Positions 8,863 through 19,361 of a stretch of DNA of 41,118 bases are shown here, one piece after another. Each line of letters opens with the position of its first letter. Position 1 is the stretch's first letter. A program made the position numbers and the translations under genes. Origin of the DNA: Bacteroidetes bacterium HGW-Bacteroidetes-4 (GTDB lineage Bacteria; Bacteroidota; Bacteroidia; Bacteroidales; SZUA-534); the NCBI GenBank assembly GCA_002840905.1, contig PHDD01000034.1:1-41118 (forward strand), in the 5' to 3' direction. The notes beneath the pieces were generated by a model. That model searched no databases. It had not been told where the DNA came from and saw only the letters and a program-made list of their open reading frames with translations.

Positions 8863-10194
8863 TTAAATTACCGAGCGACCACCTTTAATACGGCCACTTT
8901 TCATCAAACCGTCGTAATGTCTCATTAACAAGTGGCTTTCAATTTGCTGTAGGGTATCCAACACAACACCTACCATAATTAAAAGCGATGTACCTCCATA
9001 GAAATATGCAAAGCCAGTTTCAACACCTGCTATCATGGCAAATGCCGGTAAAATGGCTACTATTGCAAGGAAAATGGAACCAGGAAGAGTAATTCTTGAC
9101 ATTACTGTGTCGAGAAACTCTATGGTTCTTCTTCCGGGTTTAACCCCGGGAATAAATCCACCGTTCTTTTTCATATCCTCGGCCATTTGTGTAGGATTAA
9201 TAATGATGGCTGTATAAAAATAAGTAAACAGAACGATGAGTAAAGCAGTAATAAAATTATACCAAAATCCGGTATTATCGCCTAAAGCTGCAGCAATACC
9301 AGTAGCTGCATCGCTTTCAGAGAATCCAACCAAAATGATAGGCAAAAACATAATTGCCTGAGCAAAAATGATAGGCATTACTCCGGATGCATTTACTTTT
9401 AAAGGTATGTACTGACGCACTCCACCGTATTGTTTGTTCCCTACAATGCGTTTTGCGTACTGTACCGGAATTTTACGGGTTCCCTGAATCAATAATATGG
9501 TTAAGGCTACAACAACTGCCAGAGCAATCATTTCGACCAGAAACATAACCAAACCACCACCCGATTCGTTAACACGTGAAACGAGTTCCACCCATAAGGA
9601 ACTGGGTAGCTTGGCAATAATTCCAATCATTATTATTAACGAGATCCCGTTTCCAATACCTTTGTCGGTAATACGCTCACCGAGCCACATAACAAACATG
9701 GTTCCGGCGGTAAGTATAACGATAGACGAAATCGTAAAGAAGGCTCCTGATAAAGCAAAGGCCGATGCTGGTAATTGGGCATGCAAGTTAGCCAGATAAC
9801 TGGGGCCTTGCAGCAATAAAATTATTACAGTTAAATAGCGGGTAATCTGGTTGATTTTACGTCGCCCACTTTCCCCTTCACGTTGCAACCTTTGAAAATA
9901 GGGAACAGCCATACCCAGAAGTTGAATTACGATTGAAGCAGAGATGTAAGGCATAATTCCCAGGGCAAAAATTGATGCGTTGGAAAAAGCACCTCCTGAA
10001 AACATATCGAGCAAGCCCAATACTCCTCCTGATGTCTGCGATTTTAAGGCAGTTAATTGCGAAGGGTCTATTCCAGGTAAAACAACTCTCGATCCCAGAC
10101 GGTAAATTAAAATAAGACCCAGGGTATTAATAATCCGGGCTTTTAAGTCTTCAATCTTCCAGATATTCTTTAAGGTTTCAATAAATCGCTTCAT
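8863..10194 (-). CDS. secY: Preprotein translocase subunit SecY
   Basis: SecY forms the protein-conducting channel in the inner membrane with SecE and SecG. The 443-residue product shows the expected ten hydrophobic segments and the plug/TM2 region (FSNASIFALGIMPYISASI). The cytoplasmic loop NQITRYLT and the ribosome/SecA-binding loops (GNKQYGGVRQYIPLKVN; MKKNGGFIPGVKPGRRT) are present, as is a normal C-terminus. It follows rplO by 10 bases, as in the spc operon of most bacteria. Confidence 0.98.
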   Translation of the reverse strand: MKRFIETLKNIWKIEDLKARIINTLGLILIYRLGSRVVLPGIDPSQLTALKSQTSGGVLGLLDMFSGGAFSNASIFALGIMPYISASIVIQLLGMAVPYFQRLQREGESGRRKINQITRYLTVIILLLQGPSYLANLHAQLPASAFALSGAFFTISSIVILTAGTMFVMWLGERITDKGIGNGISLIIMIGIIAKLPSSLWVELVSRVNESGGGLVMFLVEMIALAVVVALTILLIQGTRKIPVQYAKRIVGNKQYGGVRQYIPLKVNASGVMPIIFAQAIMFLPIILVGFSESDAATGIAAALGDNTGFWYNFITALLIVLFTYFYTAIIINPTQMAEDMKKNGGFIPGVKPGRRTIEFLDTVMSRITLPGSIFLAIVAILPAFAMIAGVETGFAYFYGGTSLLIMVGVVLDTLQQIESHLLMRHYDGLMKSGRIKGGRSVI

Positions 10195-10204
10195 TAATCT
10201 ATTT

Positions 10205-10651
10205 TTACAAAGTTACTACTGTACCTTCGAGCTTTTCAATGGCAGCAAGAGCTGATTTAGAAAAAGCATGAGCTTTAACTTCTAGCTTTAAGGTTAATTT
10301 TCCGTTACCAAGAATTTTAATGCGATCGCCTTTTGAGCACAAACCATTTTCGAGCAGTATTTGCTCGTCGATGGCAGTTAAATTCTTAGCTTCTGCTAAT
10401 TTTTGTAAATCTCCAATGTTGATGGCTTTGAACTCTTTGCGGTTAATGTTTTTAAAACCGAACTTAGGAACCCTGCGCTGTAAGGGCATTTGTCCTCCTT
10501 CAAAACCTACTTTTTTCGAATAACCTGAGCGTGATTTAGCTCCTTTATGACCACGGGTTGATGTACCGCCTTTTCCAGATCCCTGGCCACGACCAATACG
10601 CTTACGTGATTTAACTGAACCTTCAGCTGGTTTCAAATTACTTAATTCCAT
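10205..10651 (-). CDS. rplO: 50S ribosomal protein L15
   Basis: L15 is a late-assembling 23S rRNA binder. The 148-residue product has the Gly/Arg/Lys-rich, extended N-terminus ([20 protein letters not shown]) that threads into rRNA, and a globular C-terminal domain with [15 protein letters not shown]. It sits between rpmD and secY with 10- and 11-base gaps. Confidence 0.98.
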   Translation of the reverse strand: MELSNLKPAEGSVKSRKRIGRGQGSGKGGTSTRGHKGAKSRSGYSKKVGFEGGQMPLQRRVPKFGFKNINRKEFKAINIGDLQKLAEAKNLTAIDEQILLENGLCSKGDRIKILGNGKLTLKLEVKAHAFSKSALAAIEKLEGTVVTL

Positions 10652-10662
10652 ATCTGAATTTA

Positions 10663-10845
10663 TTATTTAATCTCCTCGAGAGAAACTAAGTGTTTAACTT
10701 TATTTATCATTCCCATAATCTCGGGAGTACCGTCTTTTTCGATGGTTTGGTTTAATTTACGTAAACCAAGCGCTTCAAGCGTGTTTTTTACACGCTGGGT
10801 ACTACCAATTTTGCTTTTTACTTGTGTAATGCGAATCTTAGCCAT
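10663..10845 (-). CDS. rpmD: 50S ribosomal protein L30
   Basis: This small 60-residue large-subunit protein has the usual length and core: [20 protein letters not shown], then [14 protein letters not shown]. It is absent from some bacterial lineages but present here in its normal spc-operon place between rpsE and rplO. Confidence 0.97.
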   Translation of the reverse strand: MAKIRITQVKSKIGSTQRVKNTLEALGLRKLNQTIEKDGTPEIMGMINKVKHLVSLEEIK

Positions 10846-10857
10846 GTCGTAAATTTT

Positions 10858-11370
10858 TTAACCTTTAAAAACTTTTTCTAAAGAAACTCCACGCTCATTG
10901 GCAACACTATAAGCATCGCGTAATTCGAGCAGTGCGTTCATGGTAGCTTTAACCACGTTGTGAGGGTTTGACGAACCTTTTGATTTAGCCAAACAGTCTT
11001 TAACGCCTACACTCTCGAGTACGGCACGCATGGCACCTCCGGCTTTTACTCCGGTACCACTCGATGCGGGAGAGATAAATACATCGGCTCCACCAAAACG
11101 GGCAATTTGCTCATGTGGAATCGTTCCGTTAATTACTGGAACTTTAATGAGGTTCTTTTTTGCATCCTCAATACCTTTACTAATGGCAGTAGTTACTTCG
11201 CTGGCTTTTCCCAGACCGTGTCCCACGATTCCGTTTTCGTTGCCAACAACTACAATGGCTGAGAAGCTGAAAGTACGACCCCCTTTGGTTACTTTGGTAA
11301 CCCGGTTAATGGCAACCAGGCGATCTTTTAACTCTAAGTCGGTTGTTTTGATTTTTCTGATACTTGACAT
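10858..11370 (-). CDS. rpsE: 30S ribosomal protein S5
   Basis: S5 lines the mRNA entrance and affects decoding accuracy. The 170-residue product has the N-terminal double-stranded-RNA-binding-like domain ([34 protein letters not shown]). The C-terminal domain carries [19 protein letters not shown] and [16 protein letters not shown]. It is 5 bases after rplR. Confidence 0.98.
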   Translation of the reverse strand: MSSIRKIKTTDLELKDRLVAINRVTKVTKGGRTFSFSAIVVVGNENGIVGHGLGKASEVTTAISKGIEDAKKNLIKVPVINGTIPHEQIARFGGADVFISPASSGTGVKAGGAMRAVLESVGVKDCLAKSKGSSNPHNVVKATMNALLELRDAYSVANERGVSLEKVFKG

Positions 11371-11375
11371 AAGTT

Positions 11376-11732
11376 CTAAAATTTAAGTCCTCCTTTTCTG
11401 GCAGCCTCAGCCAAGGCTTTAACTCTACCATGATATAAATATCCGTTGCGGTCAAAAACCACTTGGGTAATTCCTTTCTCTAACGCCAGCCTGGCAACTA
11501 ATTCGCCTACTTTATCAGCCTGCTGTGTTTTGTTTCCTTTAAATTCAGCAATCTCTTTATTTAATGATGAAGCTGCAGCCAGAGTGGTTTGGGCCACATC
11601 ATCGATAATTTGCACAGAAATTTGCTTGTTACTGCGGTAAACACTCATGCGAGGCATCTCAGAAGTGCCGCTTATTTTTTTGCGGATATTCTCCTTAATT
11701 TTTTGACGTCTAATTTTTTTATCGAAAGCCAT
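11376..11732 (-). CDS. rplR: 50S ribosomal protein L18
   Basis: L18 anchors 5S rRNA to the 50S subunit together with L5. The 118-residue product begins with the basic tail ([18 protein letters not shown]), followed by the core [18 protein letters not shown] and the conserved end [20 protein letters not shown]. It lies between rplF and rpsE. Confidence 0.98.
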   Translation of the reverse strand: MAFDKKIRRQKIKENIRKKISGTSEMPRMSVYRSNKQISVQIIDDVAQTTLAAASSLNKEIAEFKGNKTQQADKVGELVARLALEKGITQVVFDRNGYLYHGRVKALAEAARKGGLKF

Positions 11733-11750
11733 AATTAAATCTTTTAAAAA

Positions 11751-12305
11751 TTATTTACCTGCCGATTTACCAGCTTTTCTGCGAACATCTTCACCTATAA
11801 AGCGAATACCTTTTCCTTTGTAGGGTTCCGGTTTTCTGAAGGCGCGAATTTTAGCAGCTACTTGACCAATAAGTTGTTTGTCACAACTTTCAAGTTTCAC
11901 TTTCGGGTTAGCACGTCGATCGGTAACAGCCTCAACTTTTACCTCTGTAGGCAATTCAAAAATGATGCTGTGTGAATAACCCAAGCTCATTTCGAGCATC
12001 TGGCCTTTAGCTTCGGCCCGGTAACCCACACCTACAAATTCCATATTAATGGTATAACCTTCTGAAACACCTACCACCATATTATTGAGTAGCGAACGGT
12101 AAAGTCCGTGCATCGATTTATGGTTAATGGCATCCGACGGACGAACCAGGGTAACTTCACCCTCTTCGATTTTCAGTGTGATGTCGGGATGCATTTTTTG
12201 TTGCAGTTGTCCTTTAGGCCCTTTTACTACTACCACATTATCTTTTTCAACAGTAACTGTTACTCCACTTGGTATAGCTACAGGTAATTTTCCTATACGT
12301 GACAT
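11751..12305 (-). CDS. rplF: 50S ribosomal protein L6
   Basis: L6 sits near the elongation-factor-binding site. The 184-residue product contains two related alpha/beta domains and the signature at the C-terminus (PEPYKGKGIRFIGEDVRRKA). The start SRIGKLPVAIPSGV is typical. It is 12 bases after rpsH and 18 before rplR. Confidence 0.98.
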   Translation of the reverse strand: MSRIGKLPVAIPSGVTVTVEKDNVVVVKGPKGQLQQKMHPDITLKIEEGEVTLVRPSDAINHKSMHGLYRSLLNNMVVGVSEGYTINMEFVGVGYRAEAKGQMLEMSLGYSHSIIFELPTEVKVEAVTDRRANPKVKLESCDKQLIGQVAAKIRAFRKPEPYKGKGIRFIGEDVRRKAGKSAGK

Positions 12306-12317
12306 TTCAAATAGTTT

Positions 12318-12713
12318 TTAATATACGTAACACAATATTTCTCCACCTACATTCTTTGAGCGGGCTTCTTTGTCAGTAAGCACTCCAACAGAAGTAGAAA
12401 TAATGGCTATTCCTAAACCGTTTAATACACGTGGTAATTCGGTGGCGTTTTTGTAGATACGCAAACCCGGTGTACTAACACGTTGTAATTTTTTAATTAC
12501 GGGTTGTTTGGTTTCGCTATTATATTTGAGTGCAATTTTAATAATCCCCTGAGTGTCGTTATCTTCAAATTTGTAATTCAGGATGTATCCTTTTTCAAAA
12601 AGGATTTTGGTCATGTTCTTTTTCAAGTTTGAAGCAGGGATCTCAACAACTTTATGCTTTGCCATTTGGGCATTGCGTATTCTAGTTAAAAAATCTGCAA
12701 TTGGATCTGTCAT
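12318..12713 (-). CDS. rpsH: 30S ribosomal protein S8
   Basis: S8 binds 16S rRNA helix 21, and in E. coli it represses the spc operon. The 131-residue product starts [20 protein letters not shown] and ends with the S8 signature region ([20 protein letters not shown], then GGEILCYVY). It lies between rpsN and rplF. Confidence 0.98.
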   Translation of the reverse strand: MTDPIADFLTRIRNAQMAKHKVVEIPASNLKKNMTKILFEKGYILNYKFEDNDTQGIIKIALKYNSETKQPVIKKLQRVSTPGLRIYKNATELPRVLNGLGIAIISTSVGVLTDKEARSKNVGGEILCYVY

Positions 12714-12731
12714 TTTCTTTAGCTTTAAATA

Positions 12732-13001
12732 TTACCAACTTGCTTTTTTTACTCCGGGAATTAATCCGTTAAGAGCCATCTCGCGGAATGTAATCCTGCT
12801 GATACCGAATTGACGCATATACCCTTTTGGGCGGCCGGTAAGGCTGCAACGGTTGTGCATGCGAACGGGTGAGGCATTACGAGGCAATTTCTGAAGGCCT
12901 TCAAAATCGCCTTCTTCTTTTAGCCTGGCACGTTTCTCAGCGTATTTCTCAACAGTTTTTTTGCGCTTTACTTCGCGGGCTTTCATTGATTCTTTTGCCA
13001 T
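12732..13001 (-). CDS. rpsN: 30S ribosomal protein S14 (zinc-free type)
   Basis: S14 is in the 30S head near the A site. The 89-residue product is the longer, zinc-independent form. It has a single Cys (residue 52, in [19 protein letters not shown]) instead of the four-cysteine ribbon of the ~61-residue type. The C-terminus [17 protein letters not shown] is typical. It is 3 bases after rplE. Confidence 0.98.
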   Translation of the reverse strand: MAKESMKAREVKRKKTVEKYAEKRARLKEEGDFEGLQKLPRNASPVRMHNRCSLTGRPKGYMRQFGISRITFREMALNGLIPGVKKASW

Positions 13002-13004
13002 AAT

Positions 13005-13562
13005 CTAGTTCTTTTTTAGATTTTTGAATGGTAAACCAAATTCTCTGAGCAAAGCATAGCCTTCTTCATCGGTTTTGGCACTAGTTACAAAAGTAATATC
13101 CATACCTAAAATGGTATTGATTTTATCGATATCGATTTCAGGAAAGATAATCTGCTCGGTAATTCCCAAGGTGTAATTTCCTTTTCCGTCGAGTTTGCTG
13201 TTAACTCCCCTAAAATCGCGAATACGGGGTAAAGAAACAACTACAAGCCTTTCGAGGAATTCATACATCCGCTCTTTCCGTAAGGTTACTTTAATACCAA
13301 TAGGCATTTTTTTCCTTAATTTAAAGTTCGAAATATCTTTCTTCGATAAGGTTTTGATTGCTTTTTGACCTGTAATTGCACCTAATTCGTCGGCAGCTAT
13401 GTCAATCAACTTTTTGTCGGCAATAGCTTTACCCACTCCCTGATTCACTACAATTTTTTCCAGTTTTGGAACTTGCATGGGAGTTTTGTAATTAAATTCC
13501 TTAGTTAAAGCAGGAATGATTTCTTCCTCATACTTTTTTCTAAGTTGTGGTTTATAATTCAT
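13005..13562 (-). CDS. rplE: 50S ribosomal protein L5
   Basis: L5 binds 5S rRNA and contacts P-site tRNA. The 185-residue product has [17 protein letters not shown], the RNA-binding [19 protein letters not shown] and [17 protein letters not shown]. Its ATG overlaps the rplX stop codon by one base (TAATG), so the two are probably translationally coupled. Confidence 0.98.
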   Translation of the reverse strand: MNYKPQLRKKYEEEIIPALTKEFNYKTPMQVPKLEKIVVNQGVGKAIADKKLIDIAADELGAITGQKAIKTLSKKDISNFKLRKKMPIGIKVTLRKERMYEFLERLVVVSLPRIRDFRGVNSKLDGKGNYTLGITEQIIFPEIDIDKINTILGMDITFVTSAKTDEEGYALLREFGLPFKNLKKN

Positions 13563-13885
13563 TACTTAATCTCCTCTCCAGATTTTTTAGAATACCTTAC
13601 TAATTTACCTTTATCATTTAACCTTCTTCCGATACGTGATGGTTTTCCTGAAGAAGGATCCACAAGCATCAGGTTCGAGATGTGGATTTGGGCCTCTTGC
13701 TTAACTATTCCACCCTGTGGATTATCAGCGTTCGGTTTGGTATGTTTTGATACCATGTTGACCCCTTCTACGATAGCGCGTTGTTTTTCGGCCAATACTT
13801 CAAGGACTTTTCCTTTTTGTCCTTTGGATTCACCTGAAATCACAACTACGATATCCCCTTTTTTAATATGCAATTTTTTACGCAT
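13562..13885 (-). CDS. rplX: 50S ribosomal protein L24
   Basis: L24 starts 50S assembly and lies near the tunnel exit. The 107-residue product has the N-terminal KOW motif ([20 protein letters not shown]) and the conserved [12 protein letters not shown]. Its stop codon overlaps the rplE start codon by one base. Confidence 0.98.
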   Translation of the reverse strand: MRKKLHIKKGDIVVVISGESKGQKGKVLEVLAEKQRAIVEGVNMVSKHTKPNADNPQGGIVKQEAQIHISNLMLVDPSSGKPSRIGRRLNDKGKLVRYSKKSGEEIK

Positions 13886-13904
13886 TTCTGTTCTCCTTTA
13901 CAGA

Positions 13905-14270
13905 TTATAATACTTCAGGTGCTAATGACACGATTTTCATATAACTGTCGCGCAGTTCACGGGCAACCGGCCCAAAAATACGGGTTCCACGGATTTCACC
14001 GGCAGCGTTCAATAAAACACAGGCGTTGTCATCGAAGCGGATGTATGAACCATCGCTGCGGCGCACCTCTTTTTTTACACGAACAACCACGGCTTTACTA
14101 ACCGTACCCTTTTTCATGTCTCCTCCAGGGATAGCACTTTTTACCGTAACCACAATTTTGTCGCCTATTGAAGCGTACCGTTTGTTTGTGCCCCCTAGCA
14201 CATTGATAACCAAAACAGTTTTAGCACCACTGTTGTCAGCTACGTTTAATCTGGATTCTTGTTGTATCAT
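13905..14270 (-). CDS. rplN: 50S ribosomal protein L14
   Basis: L14 lies at the subunit interface and forms bridges to 16S rRNA. The 121-residue product has the normal length and signature regions: [20 protein letters not shown], then [19 protein letters not shown]. It starts 2 bases after the rpsQ stop codon. Confidence 0.98.
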   Translation of the reverse strand: MIQQESRLNVADNSGAKTVLVINVLGGTNKRYASIGDKIVVTVKSAIPGGDMKKGTVSKAVVVRVKKEVRRSDGSYIRFDDNACVLLNAAGEIRGTRIFGPVARELRDSYMKIVSLAPEVL

Positions 14271-14272
14271 GG

Positions 14273-14539
14273 CTACTTAACTTTCTCTATAATTTCAACT
14301 AATCTCCAACTTTTCGTTTTACTGAGAGGTCTGGTTTCCATAACTCTAACAGTATCACCAATGCTGCATGTGTTTTCTTCGTCGTGCGCATGCAGTTTGG
14401 TAGTCTTATTGACGAATTTTCCGTAAATTGGGTGTTTTACTTTACGTTTAACAGCAATTACAATGGATTTGTCCATCTTGTTGCTGACAACAACCCCTAT
14501 ACGTTCTTTTCTAAGATTTCTTTTATTTTCCATCGCCAA
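14273..14539 (-). CDS. rpsQ: 30S ribosomal protein S17
   Basis: S17 is a primary 16S rRNA binder with an OB fold. The 88-residue product contains [39 protein letters not shown] and the C-terminal [19 protein letters not shown]. Gaps to rpmC and rplN are 2 bases each. Confidence 0.98.
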   Translation of the reverse strand: MAMENKRNLRKERIGVVVSNKMDKSIVIAVKRKVKHPIYGKFVNKTTKLHAHDEENTCSIGDTVRVMETRPLSKTKSWRLVEIIEKVK

Positions 14540-14541
14540 AA

Positions 14542-14742
14542 TTATTTGTTCTCGTTAATATCTCTAGCCCGTAGCTCGGTTTTTAGTCTTGCAATGTCCT
14601 TTTTGGTAGCGCCCAGTTTGTTTGGGTTATCCAAAGGAGATACTGCGTGGTTTAGACGCATACGGGTTAAGACTTTTTTATAATCATCAATCCGCTCAAT
14701 TAATTCTTGAGTTGATAACTCTTTAATTTCTGAAGCTTTCAT
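14542..14742 (-). CDS. rpmC: 50S ribosomal protein L29
   Basis: L29 is at the tunnel exit beside L23, where signal recognition particle and trigger factor dock. The 66-residue product has the expected two-helix hairpin: [20 protein letters not shown], then the conserved [19 protein letters not shown]. It lies between rplP and rpsQ. Confidence 0.97.
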   Translation of the reverse strand: MKASEIKELSTQELIERIDDYKKVLTRMRLNHAVSPLDNPNKLGATKKDIARLKTELRARDINENK

Positions 14743-14748
14743 TGCTCA

Positions 14749-15177
14749 TTAATTTGAAGTTTCCACATAGTCTCTTCTCACCACAAATTTGGTCTTAATC
14801 GGAAGTTTTTGGGCTGCCAAACGGAGTGCTTCTTTAGCTACTTCGAATGATACGCCTTCGGCTTCAATTAAGATGCGTCCTGGTGTAACAGGAGCAACAA
14901 ACCCCTCAGGGGCACCCTTACCTTTACCCATACGAACCTCTGCAGGTTTTTTGGTTATTGGTTTATCGGGAAATATTCTTATCCAAATCTGTCCTTCACG
15001 TTTCATATAACGCGTCACAGCTTGGCGGGCTGCTTCAATCTGCCGTCCGGTTATCCAGGTCTCTTCGAGTGCTTTGATTCCAAATGAACCAAAAGCGAGT
15101 TGGGCCCCGCGCTGAGCATTTCCTTTCATCCGCCCTTTTTGCATGCGACGGAATTTTGTTTTCTTTGGCTGTAACAT
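14749..15177 (-). CDS. rplP: 50S ribosomal protein L16
   Basis: L16 organises the A-site and elbow region of tRNA on the 50S subunit. The 142-residue product starts [19 protein letters not shown] and includes [19 protein letters not shown] and the functional loop [19 protein letters not shown], with the conserved Arg. It is 6 bases before rpmC. Confidence 0.98.
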   Translation of the reverse strand: MLQPKKTKFRRMQKGRMKGNAQRGAQLAFGSFGIKALEETWITGRQIEAARQAVTRYMKREGQIWIRIFPDKPITKKPAEVRMGKGKGAPEGFVAPVTPGRILIEAEGVSFEVAKEALRLAAQKLPIKTKFVVRRDYVETSN

Positions 15178-15196
15178 CCTTAATCCAATTTAACGA

Positions 15197-15910
15197 TTAA
15201 TTCCTACGTTGTTTTTTAAATCCTTTTTTAGGGCTTGATGCATTATTTGTACTGCTGCTACCAACGTTTGGCGTAAGGTCTTGTTTTCCATAAACCTCGC
15301 CTTTACAAATCCAAACTTTAATACCTATCAAACCTACTTTAGTTAAAGCCTCTACTGCAGTGTAGTCAATGTCGGCTCTTAGGGTGTGCAAGGGAATGCG
15401 TCCTTCTTTATAAATTTCAGCGCGCGCCATTTCGGCACCACCTAAACGTCCTGAAATTTGAACTTTGATTCCTTCGGCACCCATGCGCATGGTTGAGGCG
15501 ATAGCCATTTTTACAGCCCTACGGTATGAAATACGTCCCTCAAGCTGACGAGCAATGTTGTTACCAACAAGGTAGGCATCAAGTTCCGGTCTTTTAATCT
15601 CGAAAATATTGATTTGCACTTCTTTTTTGGTAATTTTCTTTAACTCTTCCTTGAGTTTGTCTACCTCTTGTCCGCCTTTACCAATAATGATACCCGGACG
15701 CGCGGTATTAACCGTAATTGTAATAAGTTTAAGTGTACGCTCAATAACAATTTTTGAAACGCTTGCTTTAGCTAAACGGGCATAAAGATATTTGCGTATC
15801 TTATCGTCCTCTACTATTTTTTCAGAATAGTTGTTACCACCAAACCAGTTGGAATCCCAACCTTTGATGATTCCTAATCTATTTCCTATTGGATTACATT
15901 TTTGTCCCAT
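15197..15910 (-). CDS. rpsC: 30S ribosomal protein S3
   Basis: S3 forms the mRNA entry gate and has helicase activity with S4 and S5. The 237-residue product starts [20 protein letters not shown]. It has the KH domain with the GKGG loop ([20 protein letters not shown], about residues 72-91) and the C-terminal S3 domain. The last ~30 residues (from about 208) form a Ser/Asn/Lys-rich tail that is probably disordered. It lies between rplV and rplP. Confidence 0.98.
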   Translation of the reverse strand: MGQKCNPIGNRLGIIKGWDSNWFGGNNYSEKIVEDDKIRKYLYARLAKASVSKIVIERTLKLITITVNTARPGIIIGKGGQEVDKLKEELKKITKKEVQINIFEIKRPELDAYLVGNNIARQLEGRISYRRAVKMAIASTMRMGAEGIKVQISGRLGGAEMARAEIYKEGRIPLHTLRADIDYTAVEALTKVGLIGIKVWICKGEVYGKQDLTPNVGSSSTNNASSPKKGFKKQRRN

Positions 15911-15916
15911 TGAATC

Positions 15917-16330
15917 TTAATTTTCGTTTGTTTCACTATTACGGCTATCAACAACTATGGTAACGTGGTTCGACCGTTTCCGGATACGATAACCTCTACC
16001 TTGCGGAGCAGGGCGTAAACGTTTTAATACGCGAGCTGAATCAACAAATATCTCTTTTACAAAAAGATTTGATTCCTCGATACGCACTCCTTCGTTTTTT
16101 TGTTGCCAGTTTGCAATAGCCGAAAGTAATAATTTCTCCAACCTTCCGGCGGCTTCTTTAGGACTGTAACGGAGTATATCCAATGCTTTGTTTACCTCTT
16201 CACCTCGAACTAAATCGGCCATCAGGCGCATTTTTCGTGGCGAAGTGGGGCAATTGCGCAATTGGGCAAAGCTTTTGCTTTTCTTCTCCTCTTTTAACTG
16301 ATTGGCTTTATTTCTTTTTCTTGCACCCAT
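15917..16330 (-). CDS. rplV: 50S ribosomal protein L22
   Basis: L22 lines the exit tunnel with its beta-hairpin, the site of macrolide-resistance changes. The 137-residue product is longer at the N-terminus than the E. coli protein because of a charged start (about 20 residues). The core is [19 protein letters not shown], and the hairpin ends in [20 protein letters not shown]. It is 6 bases before rpsC. Confidence 0.97.
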   Translation of the reverse strand: MGARKRNKANQLKEEKKSKSFAQLRNCPTSPRKMRLMADLVRGEEVNKALDILRYSPKEAAGRLEKLLLSAIANWQQKNEGVRIEESNLFVKEIFVDSARVLKRLRPAPQGRGYRIRKRSNHVTIVVDSRNSETNEN

Positions 16331-16349
16331 TTTACATCAGATTAAATAA

Positions 16350-16616
16350 TTATTTTTTCTTTCCTCCATGACCCCTGAATTGACGGGTTGGTGCAAATTC
16401 ACCAAGTTTATGACCAACCATATTCTCAGTAACATATACTGGAATAAAACGGTTTCCATTATGTACAGCGATAGTGTGCCCAACAAAGTCTGGAGATATC
16501 ATCGAAGCCCGTGACCAGGTTTTGACTACATTTTTTTTACCTGATTCATTCAAGTCGAGAATCCGCTTCTCTAATTTATAGTGAATAAATGGGCCTTTTT
16601 TTAATGAACGACTCAT
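16350..16616 (-). CDS. rpsS: 30S ribosomal protein S19
   Basis: S19 is in the 30S head with S13 near A- and P-site tRNA. The 88-residue product shows [40 protein letters not shown] and [18 protein letters not shown]. It is 11 bases after rplB and 19 before rplV. Confidence 0.98.
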   Translation of the reverse strand: MSRSLKKGPFIHYKLEKRILDLNESGKKNVVKTWSRASMISPDFVGHTIAVHNGNRFIPVYVTENMVGHKLGEFAPTRQFRGHGGKKK

Positions 16617-16627
16617 ATCTACTTAAT

Positions 16628-17452
16628 TTACTTTTTCCTTCTTTCAACAATAAACTTATTCGATTGCTTCTTAGGAGCACGGGTTTTATACCCTTTTGCA
16701 GGTATTCCCTTGCGTGAGCGTGGGTGTCCTCCTGAAGAACGTCCTTCACCACCACCCATGGGGTGATCAACCGGGTTCATGGCAACTCCACGAACTCTTG
16801 GGCGACGACCAATCCAGCGGCTTCTACCGGCTTTACCAGATCTTTCCAGGCCATGATCGGAGTTTCCGACTGAACCTATAGTGGCTCTGCAGGTAACCAA
16901 TACCATGCGGGTTTCGCCTGAAGGTAGCTTAACGGTAGCGTATTTTCCTTCGCGTGAGGTGAGCTGAGCGTATGTTCCGGCGCTACGTGCTAAAACACCT
17001 CCACTGTTTGGGCGTAACTCAATGTTATGGATTACGGTTCCTAATGGAATTTCAGACAAATATAAGGTGTTACCAATCTCGGGTGCAACTCCAGTACCTG
17101 AATTGATAACTTGTCCGACTTGAAGACCGTTTGGTGCCAAGATATACCTCTTTTCACCATCGGCATAATAAACCAGTGCAATTCGTGCACTGCGGTTAGG
17201 ATCGTACTCAACAGATTTAACGGTTCCCTGAATACCATCTTTTTCCCTTTTAAAATCGATAACGCGATAGCGTTTCTTGTGTCCACCACCTATATATCTC
17301 ATTGTCATTTTTCCAACGTTATTTCTACCGCCGGATTTCTTTAAAGGACTTAACAATGATTTTTCAGGTGTGCTTGAGGTAACTGCTTCAAAATTGCTGG
17401 TTACCTTGTGTCTTTGACCCGGTGTAACGGGTTTAATTTTCTTTGCAGCCAT
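16628..17452 (-). CDS. rplB: 50S ribosomal protein L2
   Basis: L2 is needed for subunit association and lies close to the peptidyl-transferase centre. The 274-residue product has the OB and SH3-like domains and the invariant C-terminal region [20 protein letters not shown], which includes the functional His. It lies between rplW and rpsS, as in the S10 operon. Confidence 0.98.
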   Translation of the reverse strand: MAAKKIKPVTPGQRHKVTSNFEAVTSSTPEKSLLSPLKKSGGRNNVGKMTMRYIGGGHKKRYRVIDFKREKDGIQGTVKSVEYDPNRSARIALVYYADGEKRYILAPNGLQVGQVINSGTGVAPEIGNTLYLSEIPLGTVIHNIELRPNSGGVLARSAGTYAQLTSREGKYATVKLPSGETRMVLVTCRATIGSVGNSDHGLERSGKAGRSRWIGRRPRVRGVAMNPVDHPMGGGEGRSSGGHPRSRKGIPAKGYKTRAPKKQSNKFIVERRKK

Positions 17453-17469
17453 TGTATATAATCTGTCTT

Positions 17470-17760
17470 CTATATATTGCTATAAAAATCGATAACTTCT
17501 CCTTTGGCTAAGGTGATAATTGCTTTTTTATAAGCATTTGTCTTGCCCTGGATAAAGCCAGCTTTAGTATATCTCGATTTCAGTTTACCTCCGTAGCGCA
17601 TAGTGTTTACTGAATCAACCTTAACGCTGTACAGTTCTTCTATTGCACGGGCAATCTGAATTTTATCGGCTCTGCGATCGACCATAAAACCGTAGCGATG
17701 TAGCTTTTCGGTTTGTGCGGTCATCTTTTCTGTAATTATTGGTTTTATTATAATATCCAT
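17470..17760 (-). CDS. rplW: 50S ribosomal protein L23
   Basis: L23 is the docking site for trigger factor and SRP at the exit tunnel. The 96-residue product has [20 protein letters not shown] and the tunnel-side loop near [10 protein letters not shown]. Length and order (rplD-rplW-rplB) are as usual. Confidence 0.97.
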   Translation of the reverse strand: MDIIIKPIITEKMTAQTEKLHRYGFMVDRRADKIQIARAIEELYSVKVDSVNTMRYGGKLKSRYTKAGFIQGKTNAYKKAIITLAKGEVIDFYSNI

Positions 17761-17774
17761 GTCTCCTCCTGTTC

Positions 17775-18401
17775 TTATCCTAAGATAGATTCAATTAAAC
17801 CAACTGATTTTTCGGTAATTACAAGCGATGAGGCTCTCATTATCTGGTAGGTGTTTAAGCCTTCAGCTGATACCACCTCGGTACCCTGTATATTTCGCGA
17901 CGACAAATATATGTTTTTATTCTGTTCTGCTAATACTATCAGCGACTTTTTGCCGTTCAGATTCAGTTTTTCAAGTAAAGTAGTGTATAATTTTGTTTTT
18001 GGTGTTTCAAAACTAAAATCTTCAACTACAATTATCTGGTTTGCTTTTGCTTTATAGGCCAGTGCCGATTTGCGTGCTAATTGTTTTACCTTTTTGTTCA
18101 GTTTAAACGAATAGTCACGAACCCGGGGCCCGAATACTCTACCTCCTCCTTTAAAAACTGGAGATTTTATGCTACCTGCGCGAGCAGTACCGGTTCCTTT
18201 TTGTTTTTTCAGTTTCCGCGTGCTTCCTGCAATTTCACCACGTTCTTTCGATTTATGCGTACCATGACGTTGATTAGCTAAATACTGCTTTACATCAAGA
18301 TAGATTGCATGATCGCTTGGCTCAATTGCGTAGATGGAATCGTTCAACGCTACTTTTTTTCCGGTATCCTCGCCTGCTTGATTTAAGACTACTAATTCCA
18401 T
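17775..18401 (-). CDS. rplD: 50S ribosomal protein L4
   Basis: L4 lines the narrowest part of the exit tunnel, and in E. coli it represses the S10 operon. The 208-residue product carries the long tunnel loop: [20 protein letters not shown], then [20 protein letters not shown]. Its start codon overlaps the rplC stop codon by one base. Confidence 0.98.
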   Translation of the reverse strand: MELVVLNQAGEDTGKKVALNDSIYAIEPSDHAIYLDVKQYLANQRHGTHKSKERGEIAGSTRKLKKQKGTGTARAGSIKSPVFKGGGRVFGPRVRDYSFKLNKKVKQLARKSALAYKAKANQIIVVEDFSFETPKTKLYTTLLEKLNLNGKKSLIVLAEQNKNIYLSSRNIQGTEVVSAEGLNTYQIMRASSLVITEKSVGLIESILG

Positions 18402-19018
18402 TATCTTTCAATTATTAAATATCCACCTTTAGGACCAGGTACTGATCCCTTCACTAATAATAAATTGCTCTCGGGAATAATTTTTACAACACGCAAACTA
18501 AGTGCTTTCACTTTGTCGCCACCTGTACGGCCGGCCATGCGCATGCCTTTAAATACTCGCGATGGATACGATGAAGCACCCAACGAACCCGGAGCTCTGC
18601 CGCGATTATGCTGCCCGTGTGTTGCATCGTTAACACCGGCAAATCCGTGACGCTTAACAACGCCCTGGAAACCTTTTCCTTTTGAAATACCGCTAACATC
18701 TAACCAGATGTCGTCGGCAAACAAATCTACTGTAAGAACATCACCCAATTGGTAATCTTCCTGAAAGTCTAAAAACTCAGCAACCTTAATTTTTGGTGTG
18801 GTGCCGGCTTTTTTAAAGTGTCCCAATTCAGGTTTAATCGACTTCTTTTCTTTCTTGTCGTCGTAACCTAATTGGATAGCATTGTAACCATCTGTTTCGA
18901 CGGTTTTCACTTGTGTAACAACACAAGGTCCAGCTTCGATAACCGTGCATGGAATATTTTTTCCCTCGGCACTGAAAATCGATGTCATTCCAATTTTTTT
19001 TCCTATTAATCCAGCCAT
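18401..19018 (-). CDS. rplC: 50S ribosomal protein L3
   Basis: L3 initiates 50S assembly and reaches the peptidyl-transferase centre through its loop. The 205-residue product shows [20 protein letters not shown], the conserved [16 protein letters not shown] and [15 protein letters not shown], then [15 protein letters not shown]. It lies 20 bases after rpsJ. Confidence 0.98.
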   Translation of the reverse strand: MAGLIGKKIGMTSIFSAEGKNIPCTVIEAGPCVVTQVKTVETDGYNAIQLGYDDKKEKKSIKPELGHFKKAGTTPKIKVAEFLDFQEDYQLGDVLTVDLFADDIWLDVSGISKGKGFQGVVKRHGFAGVNDATHGQHNRGRAPGSLGASSYPSRVFKGMRMAGRTGGDKVKALSLRVVKIIPESNLLLVKGSVPGPKGGYLIIER

Positions 19019-19038
19019 CTGTATTAATTATAAATTTA

Positions 19039-19344
19039 TCAAACTTTAATTTCAACTTCTACTCCACTGGGAAGCTCAAGTTTCATTAAGGCATCTATAG
19101 TTTTAGCTGTTGAGCTATAGATGTCTAACAATCTTTTGTATGAAGACAATTCGAATTGCTCTCTTGACTTCTTGTTAACAAAAGTAGAACGCAGCACAGT
19201 AAAAACTCTGCGGTGGGTGGGCAATGGTATGGGCCCACTTACAACGGCACCGGTGGTTTTTACAGTCTTAACTATCTTTTCGGCCGATTTATCAACCAAA
19301 TTGTGATCGTAAGACTTAAGTTTAATTCTTATTTTTTGGCTCAT
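19039..19344 (-). CDS. rpsJ: 30S ribosomal protein S10
   Basis: S10 is in the 30S head, and in other bacteria it also forms the NusB-NusE antitermination complex. The 101-residue product has [20 protein letters not shown] and [17 protein letters not shown]. It follows fusA by only 17 bases with no terminator, so the S10 cluster is fused directly to the str cluster and tuf is absent here. Confidence 0.98.
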   Translation of the reverse strand: MSQKIRIKLKSYDHNLVDKSAEKIVKTVKTTGAVVSGPIPLPTHRRVFTVLRSTFVNKKSREQFELSSYKRLLDIYSSTAKTIDALMKLELPSGVEVEIKV

Positions 19345-19361
19345 TTTAAATTATATATTAT